A DNA stretch of 54,256 nt. Origin: Candidatus Peregrinibacteria bacterium RIFOXYB2_FULL_33_20. Its GTDB lineage: Bacteria > Patescibacteriota > Gracilibacteria > UBA1369 > GWF2-33-10. The stretch is from NCBI GenBank assembly GCA_001788835.1, contig MFXK01000015.1, positions 1 to 54,256 of the forward strand, given 5' to 3'. This document shows, one piece after another, positions 34,279 to 44,523 of the stretch; position 1 is the stretch's first letter, and each line of letters begins with the position of its first letter. The notes under the pieces are model-generated. The model was not told the DNA's origin. It made no database searches and saw nothing but the letters and a program-made list of their open reading frames with translations. The position numbers and the translations under genes are program-made.

Positions 34279-34938
34279 TTATTTGTCATTCATTTTTTGG
34301 ATTTCGGCGTCTAGGACTGAATAAAATTCATCTAAATTGCCGGGATTTTTGAGTTTCACTCCGTTTAGGAAAAAACTTGGTGTGCCAGTAAGATTCAAAT
34401 AATCACCGATGGCGATATCTTCATTTACCCTTTGTTCAACAGCATTGCCGGCTAAATCCTGTAAAAATTTATTAAGATCTAATTTTAATTCTTTGGCATA
34501 GGACTCAAAGCGGTTTTGAGGTTGTTGCATTTTAGACCATAAATCCTGTTCCGCGAATAATTTATCATGCATTTCCCAGAATTTGTTCTGGAGAGAGGCG
34601 GCTTCTGAAGTCTTGGCTGCCAACAGAGCGTATGGATGGATGCTAGTTAATGGATAGTGTCTGTAAATTAATTGGATATCATTTTGGTATTTTTCCATCA
34701 TTTTATCTGTTAAAGCGGAATAAGCGCTACAGGCCGGACACTCAAAATCTGAGTATTCAATCAAAATAACTTTGCTATTGATATTGCCTTTGACATGATC
34801 ATCAGTTTTGATCTGAAAAGGATCAAGAGGCGTAGCGATCATAAATTTATAAATACCAATGGTAATTAAAATTAAAATTATAATATAAACAGCGGTTTTA
34901 ATGGTTTTTAGCTGCTGGTGAGATTGGTGGTGGTTCAT
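34279..34938 (-). CDS. DsbA-like membrane-anchored thiol oxidoreductase
   Basis: 219 residues. One N-terminal membrane helix (about 15-31) anchors a thioredoxin-fold domain with CPAC (YSDFECPACSAYSALTDKMM), an inserted helical domain, and the cis-Pro loop TGTPSFFLNG (about 183-192). Such proteins (DsbA/BdbD or DSBA-like) make disulfides in exported proteins. It is monocistronic and convergent with the preceding ECF operon (27-bp gap). Its DsbB partner is not in this window. Confidence 0.92.
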   Translation of the reverse strand: MNHHQSHQQLKTIKTAVYIIILILITIGIYKFMIATPLDPFQIKTDDHVKGNINSKVILIEYSDFECPACSAYSALTDKMMEKYQNDIQLIYRHYPLTSIHPYALLAAKTSEAASLQNKFWEMHDKLFAEQDLWSKMQQPQNRFESYAKELKLDLNKFLQDLAGNAVEQRVNEDIAIGDYLNLTGTPSFFLNGVKLKNPGNLDEFYSVLDAEIQKMNDK

Positions 34939-35068
34939 GGTAGTGAGCTTTAATATTTAATTAATAACTAATTTTAATATACAATTTAGAACGTAAAAAT
35001 GCTAATTTTTTGTTTTTATTTTTGATGACTTTACCATATAATCTTTTTGTTGTTTTTAACTTATAATT

Positions 35069-36499
35069 ATGTCAGCAGGTAAGGATTGTAAAATTTTTGT
35101 TGGCGGCCAAATTGTTAATATGCCAAAACATATTGCTGATAAATTTAAAAAAGGCGATAAATTAATTAACTTACCAGAAAGCCAAGAAATTTTTTATTTA
35201 TCCAAAGCGCAGGTTGATATTGCTAATGAGGTGATTGATAAGTCAGAGAAAGCTTTTCAGCAAATGTCCAAAGTGACTGACCGTCAAATGGTCACTTTTT
35301 TTAAGTTTTTTGCTGATAATTTACAAAACGACAAAATTTGGGGAAAAATTTTGGAAGCTAATCAGGAAGATTTAAAAAAAGCGCGAACGGATCATAAACC
35401 AGTAGCTAGATTGGAATTAAATGATAAAGTCAGGCGGAAAATGATAGCTGGTTTGCATTATTGGGCCAAAGAAAAGTCGCACCGTAATCAGGTTTTACAC
35501 ACCATTCAGCGTAATGGTTTTGTCATTGAGGAAATGCTGAGTCCTTATGGAATAATCGCTTTTGTATTTGAAAGTCGGCCTGATGTTTTTGTGGATGCCT
35601 GCGGTGTTTTGAAATTCGGCAATACCTGTATATTGCGGATTGGCAGTGATGCGATGCAGACAGTGAAAAATCTGATGCAATTGGCTTTGAAGCCAGCTTT
35701 GAAAAAAAGTCGTTTGCCTGAAAATGCCGTGCTGGTCTTGGAGAAAGAATATGAAATTATCTATGCTTTATTTTCCAACAAAAAATTAGGTTTAGCGGTG
35801 GTGCGTGGTTCGGGACGATCAGTAGAAATTCTGGGGGGGATTGCTAGAGGCAGTGGCGTGCCGGTTAGTTTGCATGGACAGGGCGGGGCGTGGATGATTA
35901 TTGACGAGGAAGTAGATTTGAAAAAAGTAGAATTATTGATTTACAACAGTTTGGATCGAAAAGTTTGTAATACTTTGAATACCATTTGTGTTTTGAAAAA
36001 GAATGCTAAAACAATAATAAAAGTAATTTTAAAAGTTTTAGAAAAAAGAGGTCAGGGGTTAGGACATGGTTATAGGTTACATGTGAGTAAGTCAGCTAAA
36101 GTTTTTTTGCCACACCTGATTCAAGCTGATTTAATTGATGAGGATAAACTTGGCCAGGAATGGGAATGGGATAAAGTTCCGGAAATTACTATTCATGCGG
36201 TAGATGATTTGGATAGTGCTATAGAATTTTTTAATAGGCAAAGTTCAAGATTTGTGGCCAGTTTAATTTCTGTTAACAAGAAACATCAAGCTCAATTTAT
36301 AAACACGATTGAAGCGCCTTTTGTTGGCAATGGCTTTACTCGTTGGGTGGATGGACAATATGTTTATCATCGTCCGGAATTGGGCTTAAGTAATTGGCAG
36401 GAGGGCAGAATTTTGGGCCGGAGCGGTATTTTGTCTGGAGCCAATCTGTTTACCGTCAAATTAATTATGAGGCAGAGTGAGAAAGAACTGGAAAGGTGA
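35069..36499 (+). CDS. proA: ProA-like glutamate-5-semialdehyde dehydrogenase
   Basis: 476 residues, longer than the usual 415-420 because of an N-terminal extension of about 55 residues (MSAGKDCKIFVGGQIVNMPK onwards). The ProA fold is recognisable in FVFESRPDVFVDACGVLKFG, the catalytic cysteine in DRKVCNTLNT, and the C-terminal ASLISVNKKHQAQFINTIEA, then GNGFTRWVDGQ. It would reduce gamma-glutamyl phosphate with NADPH in proline synthesis, but no proB lies nearby, and several consensus residues near the C-terminus differ. Another aldehyde dehydrogenase role is possible. Confidence 0.75.
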   Translation: MSAGKDCKIFVGGQIVNMPKHIADKFKKGDKLINLPESQEIFYLSKAQVDIANEVIDKSEKAFQQMSKVTDRQMVTFFKFFADNLQNDKIWGKILEANQEDLKKARTDHKPVARLELNDKVRRKMIAGLHYWAKEKSHRNQVLHTIQRNGFVIEEMLSPYGIIAFVFESRPDVFVDACGVLKFGNTCILRIGSDAMQTVKNLMQLALKPALKKSRLPENAVLVLEKEYEIIYALFSNKKLGLAVVRGSGRSVEILGGIARGSGVPVSLHGQGGAWMIIDEEVDLKKVELLIYNSLDRKVCNTLNTICVLKKNAKTIIKVILKVLEKRGQGLGHGYRLHVSKSAKVFLPHLIQADLIDEDKLGQEWEWDKVPEITIHAVDDLDSAIEFFNRQSSRFVASLISVNKKHQAQFINTIEAPFVGNGFTRWVDGQYVYHRPELGLSNWQEGRILGRSGILSGANLFTVKLIMRQSEKELER

Positions 36500-36528
36500 G
36501 ATGAGGGGTTCTATTGTGTTTAGTCAGA

Positions 36529-39135
36529 TTAACTGCCTGCCGCGGGGGAGGAGAGGTTAGGTGCAGCAGGAGGATTCGTTCCCACTCCAATATCTTTTTT
36601 CACTTCATCATCCAATTTAACTGCTTTGGAAGCAGTGCCTTGCGGATCAGCTTTTAAAATTGCAACGGCATCTTGATAAGCTTCGCTATTTATTTCTGTT
36701 TTTTTCTTTTTGTTAGTTAAGATTAAATTAATGGCGTTTAAAGCATTCATCGCGCGGTCAGGGGCTAAAGCATTCATTTGCTGGATTTCGCTATTGGTTA
36801 ATTGTGTGTGGTTATTAGTATTGTCTGTGATGTTGTAAATGGCGTTAATTCCTTTTCTGATGCCTTCACCCGTACCGGCGGCATTTTGAACATCTTTTGA
36901 TGTTGGCATCTCTTCTTCACTGATTTTTTGGAAAACTGGTTTGAATTGATTTTTGTAATCATCAGAACCGGAAATTTGTTTATGTTCCTCTCTTAACTTG
37001 CCTTTAGTGTCATTACGTTCTTTTTCAATATCAATACCAGTATCAGCGGTTTTTTTGCTATACCATGATTCGACCTCCGCTCTAGTCAGGTTAGGTTGAT
37101 TAGGTTTACCCATAGCTTGATATAAGCCTTGTACGGCTTCTTGAGTCTCTTTCTCAAGGCCACTAACGCCTTTCAAAGCGCTAACCGCTGTGATTAAGTT
37201 TATCATGTCTTGAGGATTAGAGAAATCCGTGCGATTTAGAAGGCTAGGCATATCAATTTTAGTTTTTTGGTTGATATCTTGAGATTTTTCTTTTAGTACA
37301 TCTTGATATTGTTTGAGCATTTGTCGACCTAATTTGTTTCTTTGTTCAGCGCTTTCCGGAGCATTTAAGAAATTGTCGGTGTTCTTTTCCAAGACTGAAT
37401 TAACACTGGCCTTGCTGCTTATACCATTGATAGCTTCGTCAAGAGGCTTCTTAGCATTTTCCTCGCCTTGCCATACGCCTGGGCCGTTAGTAAATTTGCG
37501 ATAACTTTCCACTAAATCGAAACGTTTCATACCATTGTTATCGCCGGCATAATAAGGAATGGAAACCGCATGCAGACCGATTTGGGGGATATGTTCGCCC
37601 CATTGCTTTACTGCTCCCCAGATTTTGTCAGTGAAACCACTAACAATAGTGTCTTTGGTTGCCCACTGAATACCGACATAAAGTATGAAAACTACAATTA
37701 AGTGAAAAGGAATTTGTCTGACATCATTGAAATTACTGAAAACACCAGCAGTGATTACGGTAGCCTTAAGACTGCTGTGCGGACCGTTTAAACAAATCTG
37801 ACTGGGCGGACAGGACGGATTTTCAGTCGTTTGCCCAGTACTACCCATGACGTAATCTTCTCTGGTAATGGCGTTAAATTTGAAAATTAATAAGAAAGCT
37901 AAAGAGGTGACCAAAGCAACCTTGACGGGGATAAAAGCGTAATCAATGAATTTTTTGATACTTAAGCCTTGTACTTCTGATTGAATACCGGCGAAACCTT
38001 CCAGGGAGGTTAGCAGGGCAATGATTGGCGATAAGCACATAAAAGCCCAAATATAAATTGCCCGGCCAAGCAGGGTAATAGCCACGAGGATAAAACCGAT
38101 TCCATATAATACCATGAAAATAATGCCGAAAGCGCCTTTTAAGAAAATTTGCAAAAGGGCGTCGATTTTTTGAGTATCATCTTTGACTGCTAGTAATCCA
38201 ATGTTTGGAATGGTTCTAAGTTTTAAGATGTTTTCCGCTAGAATTAAGGCAATATCATGACTGCCAAAATTTTTACCAGGATCAAGTTTTTCATATTTAT
38301 TGAATTTTATCACTTCGTTCCAATCCGTTTTACCGGTGTCAGAAGTGCTAATTAGTTTTTGTAAATCAATCGTGATATCAGTGGGGACCTGACAGTCAGC
38401 GGCCTGGTAAGCAACCACCGTTCCTACCGCATCTAGGTCGTTGACTTCTGTCCAGTTGGGATCTGCTGGAGTAAATGGGGTTATTGTAGATTCCTTCGGA
38501 TTATAGACGACTGCTTGTAGTTTTTGTTGGTCAGGCGTGCTGTTGGCGTTTTGGATAGTGGTGACGCCAAGAATTTCTTCATAACAGATATAATTTTTAC
38601 CGCTAGCATCTTCTCCTTTTTTGATTTCATTGTTAATAATATCATTTGGGATAGCAAAAATACCGACCGTGAGGACATTGGCGACGTCGATAATGACTTT
38701 TGTCCCAAAAAATGAAAAATTCACCAAAATGACCGCCAGTACGAATTTTTTTAAAGCAGTTTTGAATTCCAAGGCTTCAGCACTGCCGAAACTAATACCG
38801 GTAACATTGTATAAAGCGATTAACAAAAGAACGGCAACGAAGCCAATATTTACTAGATCTCTGATCATTCGCCAAGTACTTATTAACACGTCTTGAATTC
38901 CGCCACTAAATAAAAATTCATTATCCATGAATAAACCGATGAACACGATGGCTATCCAGGTGATGGGGTAAATAATGTAAATCGCAAATGATAACAAAGT
39001 TGTCAGTTTGTGCAACATATCAGTCCAGGTTGATTTCGGAGCATCAGCGGCGAAAGTAAATTCAGGCACAAATATTATGATGGCCAAGATCACGATGGCA
39101 AGAATGATATGAAGATGTTTTTTGAGAAAGTTCAT
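36529..39135 (-). CDS. Large polytopic membrane protein, VirB6/TrbL-like architecture
   Basis: 868 residues. A signal peptide (residues 8-28, ending TFAADAPK) is followed by about eight membrane helices. One group is in residues 45-150 and a second around 335-500 (ALLQIFLKGAFGIIFMVLYG, then LTSLAFLLIF-type helices), separated by an extracytoplasmic segment of about 150 residues. A hydrophilic tail of about 340 residues rich in Lys/Gln/Asn ends in PAAPNLSSPAAGS. The layout matches VirB6/TrbL-like conjugation or secretion proteins; family membership is an inference from architecture. It is last in a four-gene minus-strand operon. Confidence 0.6.
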   Translation of the reverse strand: MNFLKKHLHIILAIVILAIIIFVPEFTFAADAPKSTWTDMLHKLTTLLSFAIYIIYPITWIAIVFIGLFMDNEFLFSGGIQDVLISTWRMIRDLVNIGFVAVLLLIALYNVTGISFGSAEALEFKTALKKFVLAVILVNFSFFGTKVIIDVANVLTVGIFAIPNDIINNEIKKGEDASGKNYICYEEILGVTTIQNANSTPDQQKLQAVVYNPKESTITPFTPADPNWTEVNDLDAVGTVVAYQAADCQVPTDITIDLQKLISTSDTGKTDWNEVIKFNKYEKLDPGKNFGSHDIALILAENILKLRTIPNIGLLAVKDDTQKIDALLQIFLKGAFGIIFMVLYGIGFILVAITLLGRAIYIWAFMCLSPIIALLTSLEGFAGIQSEVQGLSIKKFIDYAFIPVKVALVTSLAFLLIFKFNAITREDYVMGSTGQTTENPSCPPSQICLNGPHSSLKATVITAGVFSNFNDVRQIPFHLIVVFILYVGIQWATKDTIVSGFTDKIWGAVKQWGEHIPQIGLHAVSIPYYAGDNNGMKRFDLVESYRKFTNGPGVWQGEENAKKPLDEAINGISSKASVNSVLEKNTDNFLNAPESAEQRNKLGRQMLKQYQDVLKEKSQDINQKTKIDMPSLLNRTDFSNPQDMINLITAVSALKGVSGLEKETQEAVQGLYQAMGKPNQPNLTRAEVESWYSKKTADTGIDIEKERNDTKGKLREEHKQISGSDDYKNQFKPVFQKISEEEMPTSKDVQNAAGTGEGIRKGINAIYNITDNTNNHTQLTNSEIQQMNALAPDRAMNALNAINLILTNKKKKTEINSEAYQDAVAILKADPQGTASKAVKLDDEVKKDIGVGTNPPAAPNLSSPAAGS

Positions 39136-39171
39136 GAAATGAAATAATGTTTAGTTAGGCGCGGAATCAAA

Positions 39172-40854
39172 TTAAAGAAGCTCAGTAAGCAGACCAAATC
39201 CAACACCGCTTAATCCGGTTGCCATGGCAATTAATCCGCCCCGATGCCCTTTTTTTGATTGATTTTGGGTGGTTGTCAGGGAGGGGTGGTGAGAGGATGG
39301 ATTCTGGATTTTATCTTTGTCCTCATTCGTAGTGGAATTGTTTGAATTTATGGTTGTTGGCTGGTTTTGTTGGGAAAGGCTGGTTTTGTTTTCAATTTGA
39401 TCATTACTGGCAATTGCTTGACCATGTTTGTTTCTGTATATGTTTCCGTGGGTTTTTAAGTCTAGCTCGCTAACTCTATTTACTCTTCGATGCAGTTTTG
39501 GATTTGAGTTCAATAAATTTTCTTCTGTGACTAATGTGGCCAGAGCATCTATATTGATTTGATCCTGATAATCGGTCTTGGCGTCAACCATTGCTTCGGT
39601 TAGGGGAATTGCGTTGGTACCGAGATGAGCGTTTTTAAGATAAGCCGTGATTTTATCTGCGTCCGACACTGTTGATTCGGTAGGAGGGAAAGGCGGTAAT
39701 GGTTCAGACATTTTGAGATAAGGTTTGCCGGTATTTTTTGCTATTTGGGTAAATTGATTTTGATCTTCCGGATTTAATTCTGTTATTTCTGGTAGTTGTT
39801 CGATGGAATTTCTTTGGGCAGAAATAAGGTCAATTGTCTCTTTTTTTCTCTCTGGCTGGGGTTTAACATTGTCATCATGTAGCTTTAATTGAAATTTTGA
39901 TGATTGCTCGCCGGAAGTTAAGCTGGATTTTTCTGATTCACCAGTAGCTGAAGCTGGTTCTTTGCTTTCTAGGTCAGAGGTTTCAAAATCGTTTTGGAAA
40001 GCAGCCTGTGCAGGAGTTGTTGTCTCTTTGTTTTGTTCAGTTTGTATGGTAGTTGATTCTGGCAAGGGTTGAGCTACTTGATAAGATAGCAAATCCATTA
40101 ATTTTATTTCTACAACAATATCATCTGGGATAGTAATCGGTTCAGCATCATATTGTCCCTGCAGGATAAATCCAGTTTCTTGATTTGGTTCGATGATTTT
40201 TTGTAAGGTAAAATAATCCGCATTATTTTCTGCTAATTCCTGAGCGTGTTCTTCGCTATAGCCTTGACTTTGGTAATATTTCACCAAAAGGGCGATTTTT
40301 TGTTCGTTTTTGATCGCTAAATTTTGCCCAGCAGTAATGTTTTGGGTCTCTGGGGATTTTTGATGCAAATTTTTAATATCGGCCGCTAGTTTTTCTCCAT
40401 ATAAATTATTGAATTGAATTTTTAGGTGAGGATCTTCGGCAATTAATTTAAGGGTCCTATGGATGCCTAAGCCAAGCCAAGGGGAGGAATTATTGCTGAA
40501 TTCTTCAAAAAATTCATTTATTTCTTCAGCCAATAAATTTTTTATTTCATCTTGCCCGTCCTTGGCAAGCAGAGGATTCATTAATAATTTAAATTCCGGT
40601 GACTGAAAAGTCCGCATGGAATCTTTTTTGAAGAAATCAGTTAATTGATTGATTCGAACATTCCCATACCCAAAGCAAGATAAATTAATTTGAAGAGGGT
40701 TGCTAGGGCCGAATTCCCCTTTTAAAATTTGTTCTTTCTCTTTATCCTCGAATTGATCCAGGTATCCTGTTTCCTCAAGAATATGCAAATAAACACCCTG
40801 CAGAACGGGTATCAGCATTTGATCCAGAATGTATTTTTCTTGAAGGGAAGACAT
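39172..40854 (-). CDS. Unknown 560-aa protein with low-complexity linker and C-terminal membrane helix
   Basis: I do not recognise it. Residues 1-200 are helical and acidic, including LDQMLIPVLQGVYLHILEET near the start. Residues about 195-225 look like a UBA/CUE-type three-helix piece (QSQGYSEEHAQELAENNADY). Residues 260-520 are disordered and rich in Ser/Thr/Glu/Gln. The last 20 residues form a membrane helix (LIAMATGLSGVGFGLLTELL), so the protein may be tail-anchored. It lies between two unknown members of the same operon (gaps of 27 and 36 bp). Confidence 0.55.
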   Translation of the reverse strand: MSSLQEKYILDQMLIPVLQGVYLHILEETGYLDQFEDKEKEQILKGEFGPSNPLQINLSCFGYGNVRINQLTDFFKKDSMRTFQSPEFKLLMNPLLAKDGQDEIKNLLAEEINEFFEEFSNNSSPWLGLGIHRTLKLIAEDPHLKIQFNNLYGEKLAADIKNLHQKSPETQNITAGQNLAIKNEQKIALLVKYYQSQGYSEEHAQELAENNADYFTLQKIIEPNQETGFILQGQYDAEPITIPDDIVVEIKLMDLLSYQVAQPLPESTTIQTEQNKETTTPAQAAFQNDFETSDLESKEPASATGESEKSSLTSGEQSSKFQLKLHDDNVKPQPERKKETIDLISAQRNSIEQLPEITELNPEDQNQFTQIAKNTGKPYLKMSEPLPPFPPTESTVSDADKITAYLKNAHLGTNAIPLTEAMVDAKTDYQDQINIDALATLVTEENLLNSNPKLHRRVNRVSELDLKTHGNIYRNKHGQAIASNDQIENKTSLSQQNQPTTINSNNSTTNEDKDKIQNPSSHHPSLTTTQNQSKKGHRGGLIAMATGLSGVGFGLLTELL

Positions 40855-40881
40855 TAGGGGGATTTTAAATTTTAATTTTTT

Positions 40882-43830
40882 TTATTTTTCAAGCCCTGAA
40901 TAAAGTTTTTTTTGTTCTTCATTTGGTAAATAATCCAGGCAAGCGTTGGCGGTTTTGGATAATTCATTCGGATCGCATTTATTCCACTGCCCATATCTGA
41001 CTAATTCAATGATATGCTGGACTATTTGTTTTTCTGTTTCCTGATTATTGAGCTTAGCTAGCCAATCAGCCTTAGCGGTATCTTTATCTTGAGCCTTTTG
41101 AGCTAAATATTCAGCGATCTTGGGTTTGTTTAATGGATATTTAGGACGTGTGTCAGAATTCAACGTCTGTTGGTAATAGTTGTTTAGTTGATCTAAAGAA
41201 GTAATTTGATCTGCCTGGTCGCCAGCTTTTTCCACGGCTTTCATAATCTCAATATTTAAGCCCAGGTTCTCATCATTATTCATTATTTGTCTGTTTCCTA
41301 GAATGAATAAAGCAATTTGTCTTTCTTCACTGATTTCCAAGTTACCGTTTGGATTGTTTATATCCAGTTCAGGCTGCAGCCATTTTGCCATCATCAAACC
41401 TTCCATGCCGTATAAATAAGTAGGCTTGTCAGGATTAGTGGAGAGAGAGTCGTGAGAATATTTAATAGCGGCGGCGCCTAAACCGAGGTATAACATATTG
41501 CTTGTTAATCTATTCCAGGCAGTTTTGAAATCCCCTCGATAGCCTGAAGTGGCTAAACTAAAAAGAGTTGCGGCTCCATTAACAGCGGTGGTGGCAATAC
41601 CCCAAGTGCCGATGACTACTTTAAGCAGCCCACTATAAGTGCAGTGCCTCATTAATCGATTTCGAGATTTATAGACCATGTCTTGGCCCATGTCAGCGCC
41701 GGTTTCCAGATAGTTATCTACTGACACGGAGTACTGTTGGTTATATTGAGTAATAAGTTTGCCATATTCTAATTCTTTTTGATCGGGAGTTAAACTATCA
41801 TCAGTACGAATGGCTTCGATTCGTTGTTGTAACTGTTGAGTGTCTTGTGGATTTAGTCCTGTTGACAATCGGCTTAACTCTCCATGCAGATCGGCGCCAC
41901 TGATCTGGCCGCTTTGTTTTTCCAAAACGCTTATTTGTTTTCTAATTTTGTCATCAGTGAGGTCCGTTAAGGTATCATCATTGAGGCAATTAGTAATATT
42001 TTGCCGCAAGAGAGGATCAAGATCTAAGTCATTGGCTAATTTGAGTAAGGTTTGAGCTTGGGTTTTCATTTTTTGTTTGTCAAAACCATCAGGGTTTTGT
42101 AAATCTGTTGCTAATTGTTTGTATTGTTCAATGAATTTGGGCAAGCTTATGATTTTTTCCAGATCAGCCAAACTAGTGGCTACTTCTTTGCGATTTTGCA
42201 GAATAGTTAAACCAACATCGCTTTCTTTGATGGTTAATAGAAATTGGCGTAATTTTCTGGCTCGCTGTTTTTTGGGGAGTTTTTCTAAAGATAAATTATT
42301 AGAGGCGATTTGGATGAAATAAGTACCGTAGGGGTTGGTATTTAAAGTATTATAAATTTCATCTAAACTAGGGTTTTGAAGCTGAGAAATTGCTTGTCTG
42401 ACTTGTTGATAGCCCTGATCTAATTTAGATAGATTGGCGTAAAAATTTTGCAGGGCGGTGACATCTACTTGCGCTTTGGATAGAAGATCCAGGTGTTGCT
42501 TGAGTTCAGTTAAAGCATTTGGAAAATTTGTCCCATTGGCAGATAGGGTGTGAATATTTTGATTATTAAGACTGGCCTGCTCAAAAATTATTTCGATATT
42601 CCGTAAAGTCTCGGGGTTTTTTTGGTAAGCCGTGATGAAATTGATATATTCTCGACAGTCAGCAGGACTGGGAGTTTTTGAGGATAACTGGTTTTTGATA
42701 TAAGTTAAAACCGAGATGGCTACATTATCATTCAGATCTTGAGCCAAAGTGATAGCCTGATGTAGATTATTATTGGTCTCGGGAAGTTCTGTTTGGCTAG
42801 GATTAGTAATTAAATTTTCAAAAATTTTGATAATTGTCTGAAGCTTTGAGTTTAAATTATTTTTTTGTGCCAGTTTTTCTCTTAAGCCTTGTTCAATGGC
42901 CAAGTTTTTCTGCGTGGAAACATAGCTGATGGCCCTATCCATATTCCAGCCTAGAGCCTGTAATTTTATATATATAGCGTTTAATTTTTCATAATCTTCT
43001 GGTTTATTTTCATCAAATTGATTTTCAATTAAGATTTTTTCTAAATCCTGCAGTAATTTTTTCATTTGTAAATTTTTTTCCACCATGCCTTGCATGGTTT
43101 TTTGCATGTCGTGTTTTTTGTTCAAAATGGAACTGATTACAGTCTGGCTATCTTGAGCATTTGGGGCTTTTATGACGATATCGCTGATTTCCTGAATAGT
43201 AAGCATGCCATAATAATTAGCCAAAGCTAAAAAATTTTCACGCTTGTTAGGATCTAAACTGTTGATGTATGGAGCCAGGTGTTCTTTTTGTTTGAGAAGC
43301 TTAATGACCAAAACTGTAATTTCTCGAATTTCCATTTGTTCAAAGCCTCCATCCGGACCGACATGGTCACAGCCCAAAATATCAACTAAATATTGGAAAT
43401 CTTCCTTTCTGAGTGGAGAGCCATAATTTAAGCTGACAAAAATTCGCTGCATGATCTTGGTTTTCATTTTTTCCTGGAAACTTTGTCCGCTTTGATTTAA
43501 ATTTCCTATTATTTGTTCCAAAACTGTGGCGTACGGGGCATAATCTCCGCCTTCCTGATACTTGACTTGAATTGCCTGAATTTGACTGTCATTTTGAGTA
43601 GAATTTCGATCCTGCTCTGATTGAAGTCCAATTAAAGCAATGGCATCAGTATATACCTGGCTAATTAATTTTTCACTAGCTGCATTCAGGAAATCGGGAA
43701 TGGTCTCTATCGATGCCGGTTTTTCTGCTGATGATAAAGCGGTGTCGCTTGTTTCAGGCGCAGAGACTACTTGAAAAATAAATTTTTCAGAATATCGAGG
43801 AATGGAAGTGATGTTGGTGGATTTAAGCAT
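40882..43830 (-). CDS. Unknown 982-aa largely helical protein with two central-C-terminal membrane segments
   Basis: I do not recognise it. The first 700 residues are mostly long amphipathic helices (LKKEHL-, NQ- and EK-rich), with no enzymatic motif. Two hydrophobic stretches near residues 745-790 (GLLKVVIGTWGIATTAVNGA, then LYLGLGAAAIKYSHDSL) may span or dip into the membrane. The C-terminal 190 residues are again helical. It is the second gene of an operon, 5 bp after the small membrane protein. Size and composition suggest a scaffold, tether or coat-like component. Confidence 0.55.
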   Translation of the reverse strand: MLKSTNITSIPRYSEKFIFQVVSAPETSDTALSSAEKPASIETIPDFLNAASEKLISQVYTDAIALIGLQSEQDRNSTQNDSQIQAIQVKYQEGGDYAPYATVLEQIIGNLNQSGQSFQEKMKTKIMQRIFVSLNYGSPLRKEDFQYLVDILGCDHVGPDGGFEQMEIREITVLVIKLLKQKEHLAPYINSLDPNKRENFLALANYYGMLTIQEISDIVIKAPNAQDSQTVISSILNKKHDMQKTMQGMVEKNLQMKKLLQDLEKILIENQFDENKPEDYEKLNAIYIKLQALGWNMDRAISYVSTQKNLAIEQGLREKLAQKNNLNSKLQTIIKIFENLITNPSQTELPETNNNLHQAITLAQDLNDNVAISVLTYIKNQLSSKTPSPADCREYINFITAYQKNPETLRNIEIIFEQASLNNQNIHTLSANGTNFPNALTELKQHLDLLSKAQVDVTALQNFYANLSKLDQGYQQVRQAISQLQNPSLDEIYNTLNTNPYGTYFIQIASNNLSLEKLPKKQRARKLRQFLLTIKESDVGLTILQNRKEVATSLADLEKIISLPKFIEQYKQLATDLQNPDGFDKQKMKTQAQTLLKLANDLDLDPLLRQNITNCLNDDTLTDLTDDKIRKQISVLEKQSGQISGADLHGELSRLSTGLNPQDTQQLQQRIEAIRTDDSLTPDQKELEYGKLITQYNQQYSVSVDNYLETGADMGQDMVYKSRNRLMRHCTYSGLLKVVIGTWGIATTAVNGAATLFSLATSGYRGDFKTAWNRLTSNMLYLGLGAAAIKYSHDSLSTNPDKPTYLYGMEGLMMAKWLQPELDINNPNGNLEISEERQIALFILGNRQIMNNDENLGLNIEIMKAVEKAGDQADQITSLDQLNNYYQQTLNSDTRPKYPLNKPKIAEYLAQKAQDKDTAKADWLAKLNNQETEKQIVQHIIELVRYGQWNKCDPNELSKTANACLDYLPNEEQKKLYSGLEK

Positions 43831-43835
43831 TTAAA

Positions 43836-44330
43836 TTACAATTTAAGCAAACGAATTAAAATATTAGAAGCGCTTTCTTGCTTGCCTTCCAGTTCAGGAA
43901 TTTGATTGATCAGGAAATTTCTTATCTTTACAGGATCTTGATCCATTAAATAAATAGACAGGTCGCGATAGATTTTTGATGAAGATATAATACGAAAACT
44001 GACTGTGCTGATAGGTGGTAGATAATGGATCCAAAAAGCTTTAATATGACTAAATGGATAGAATTTCGATCCAACCTGAAGGCCTAAATGTGAAATTCCC
44101 ACGTCAATCATTGGTGGAGCTTGCAAATAGTGCATGGTATACACTCCGGCCATTAGCACAAATAAAATTGGCGCCAAAATTTCTCCTTGCCAGAGAGAAT
44201 AAATAGTGGCGACAGCAATAAGGATTCCCGCGATCAAGAACCATTTCCAGCCTTTTTGAAAATGGATGTAAGCTGGTGATAGCCACTGAATGATGTAGTT
44301 TTGATTTTTAGGTTTTTCGTGAATAGTCAT
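43836..44330 (-). CDS. Small membrane protein, two helices plus PH-like domain
   Basis: 164 residues. A cytoplasmic N-terminus of about 28 residues leads to two membrane helices (about 29-47 and 51-69) separated by WQGEI, then a beta-rich cytoplasmic part (LGLQVGSKFYPFSHIKAFWI, then STVSFRIISS). The pattern resembles bacterial PH-like domains that follow membrane anchors. It is the first gene of the minus-strand operon, with 5 bp to the 982-aa gene. It has no recognised family name and may be a membrane platform for the large proteins downstream. Confidence 0.6.
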   Translation of the reverse strand: MTIHEKPKNQNYIIQWLSPAYIHFQKGWKWFLIAGILIAVATIYSLWQGEILAPILFVLMAGVYTMHYLQAPPMIDVGISHLGLQVGSKFYPFSHIKAFWIHYLPPISTVSFRIISSSKIYRDLSIYLMDQDPVKIRNFLINQIPELEGKQESASNILIRLLKL

Positions 44331-44465
44331 TTTTAAGTTAATTTTTTTAAAATATTCTTAATATTTTAGCAAAAAAACGGTTTATTAGATAGTAACAAAC
44401 CTTGATAAATCTTGTAATTAAGCTGTTTTTTGCTTGAATAACCAGCAGAAAAATGTTTTAGATAC

Positions 44466-44499
44466 AAAAATGAGCAGTTTTTAGAGAAAACTGCTCATT
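44466..44499 (-). terminator. Intrinsic terminator after rpsR
   Basis: On the minus strand AATGAGCAGTTTT pairs with AAAACTGCTCATT (13 bp, loop of five), followed by TTTTT (44470-44466). It lies 25 bp after the rpsR stop and insulates the ribosomal operon from the large-protein operon beyond. Confidence 0.85.
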
Positions 44500-44523
44500 A
44501 AAAATTTTGTTAAGTTATCAGTT

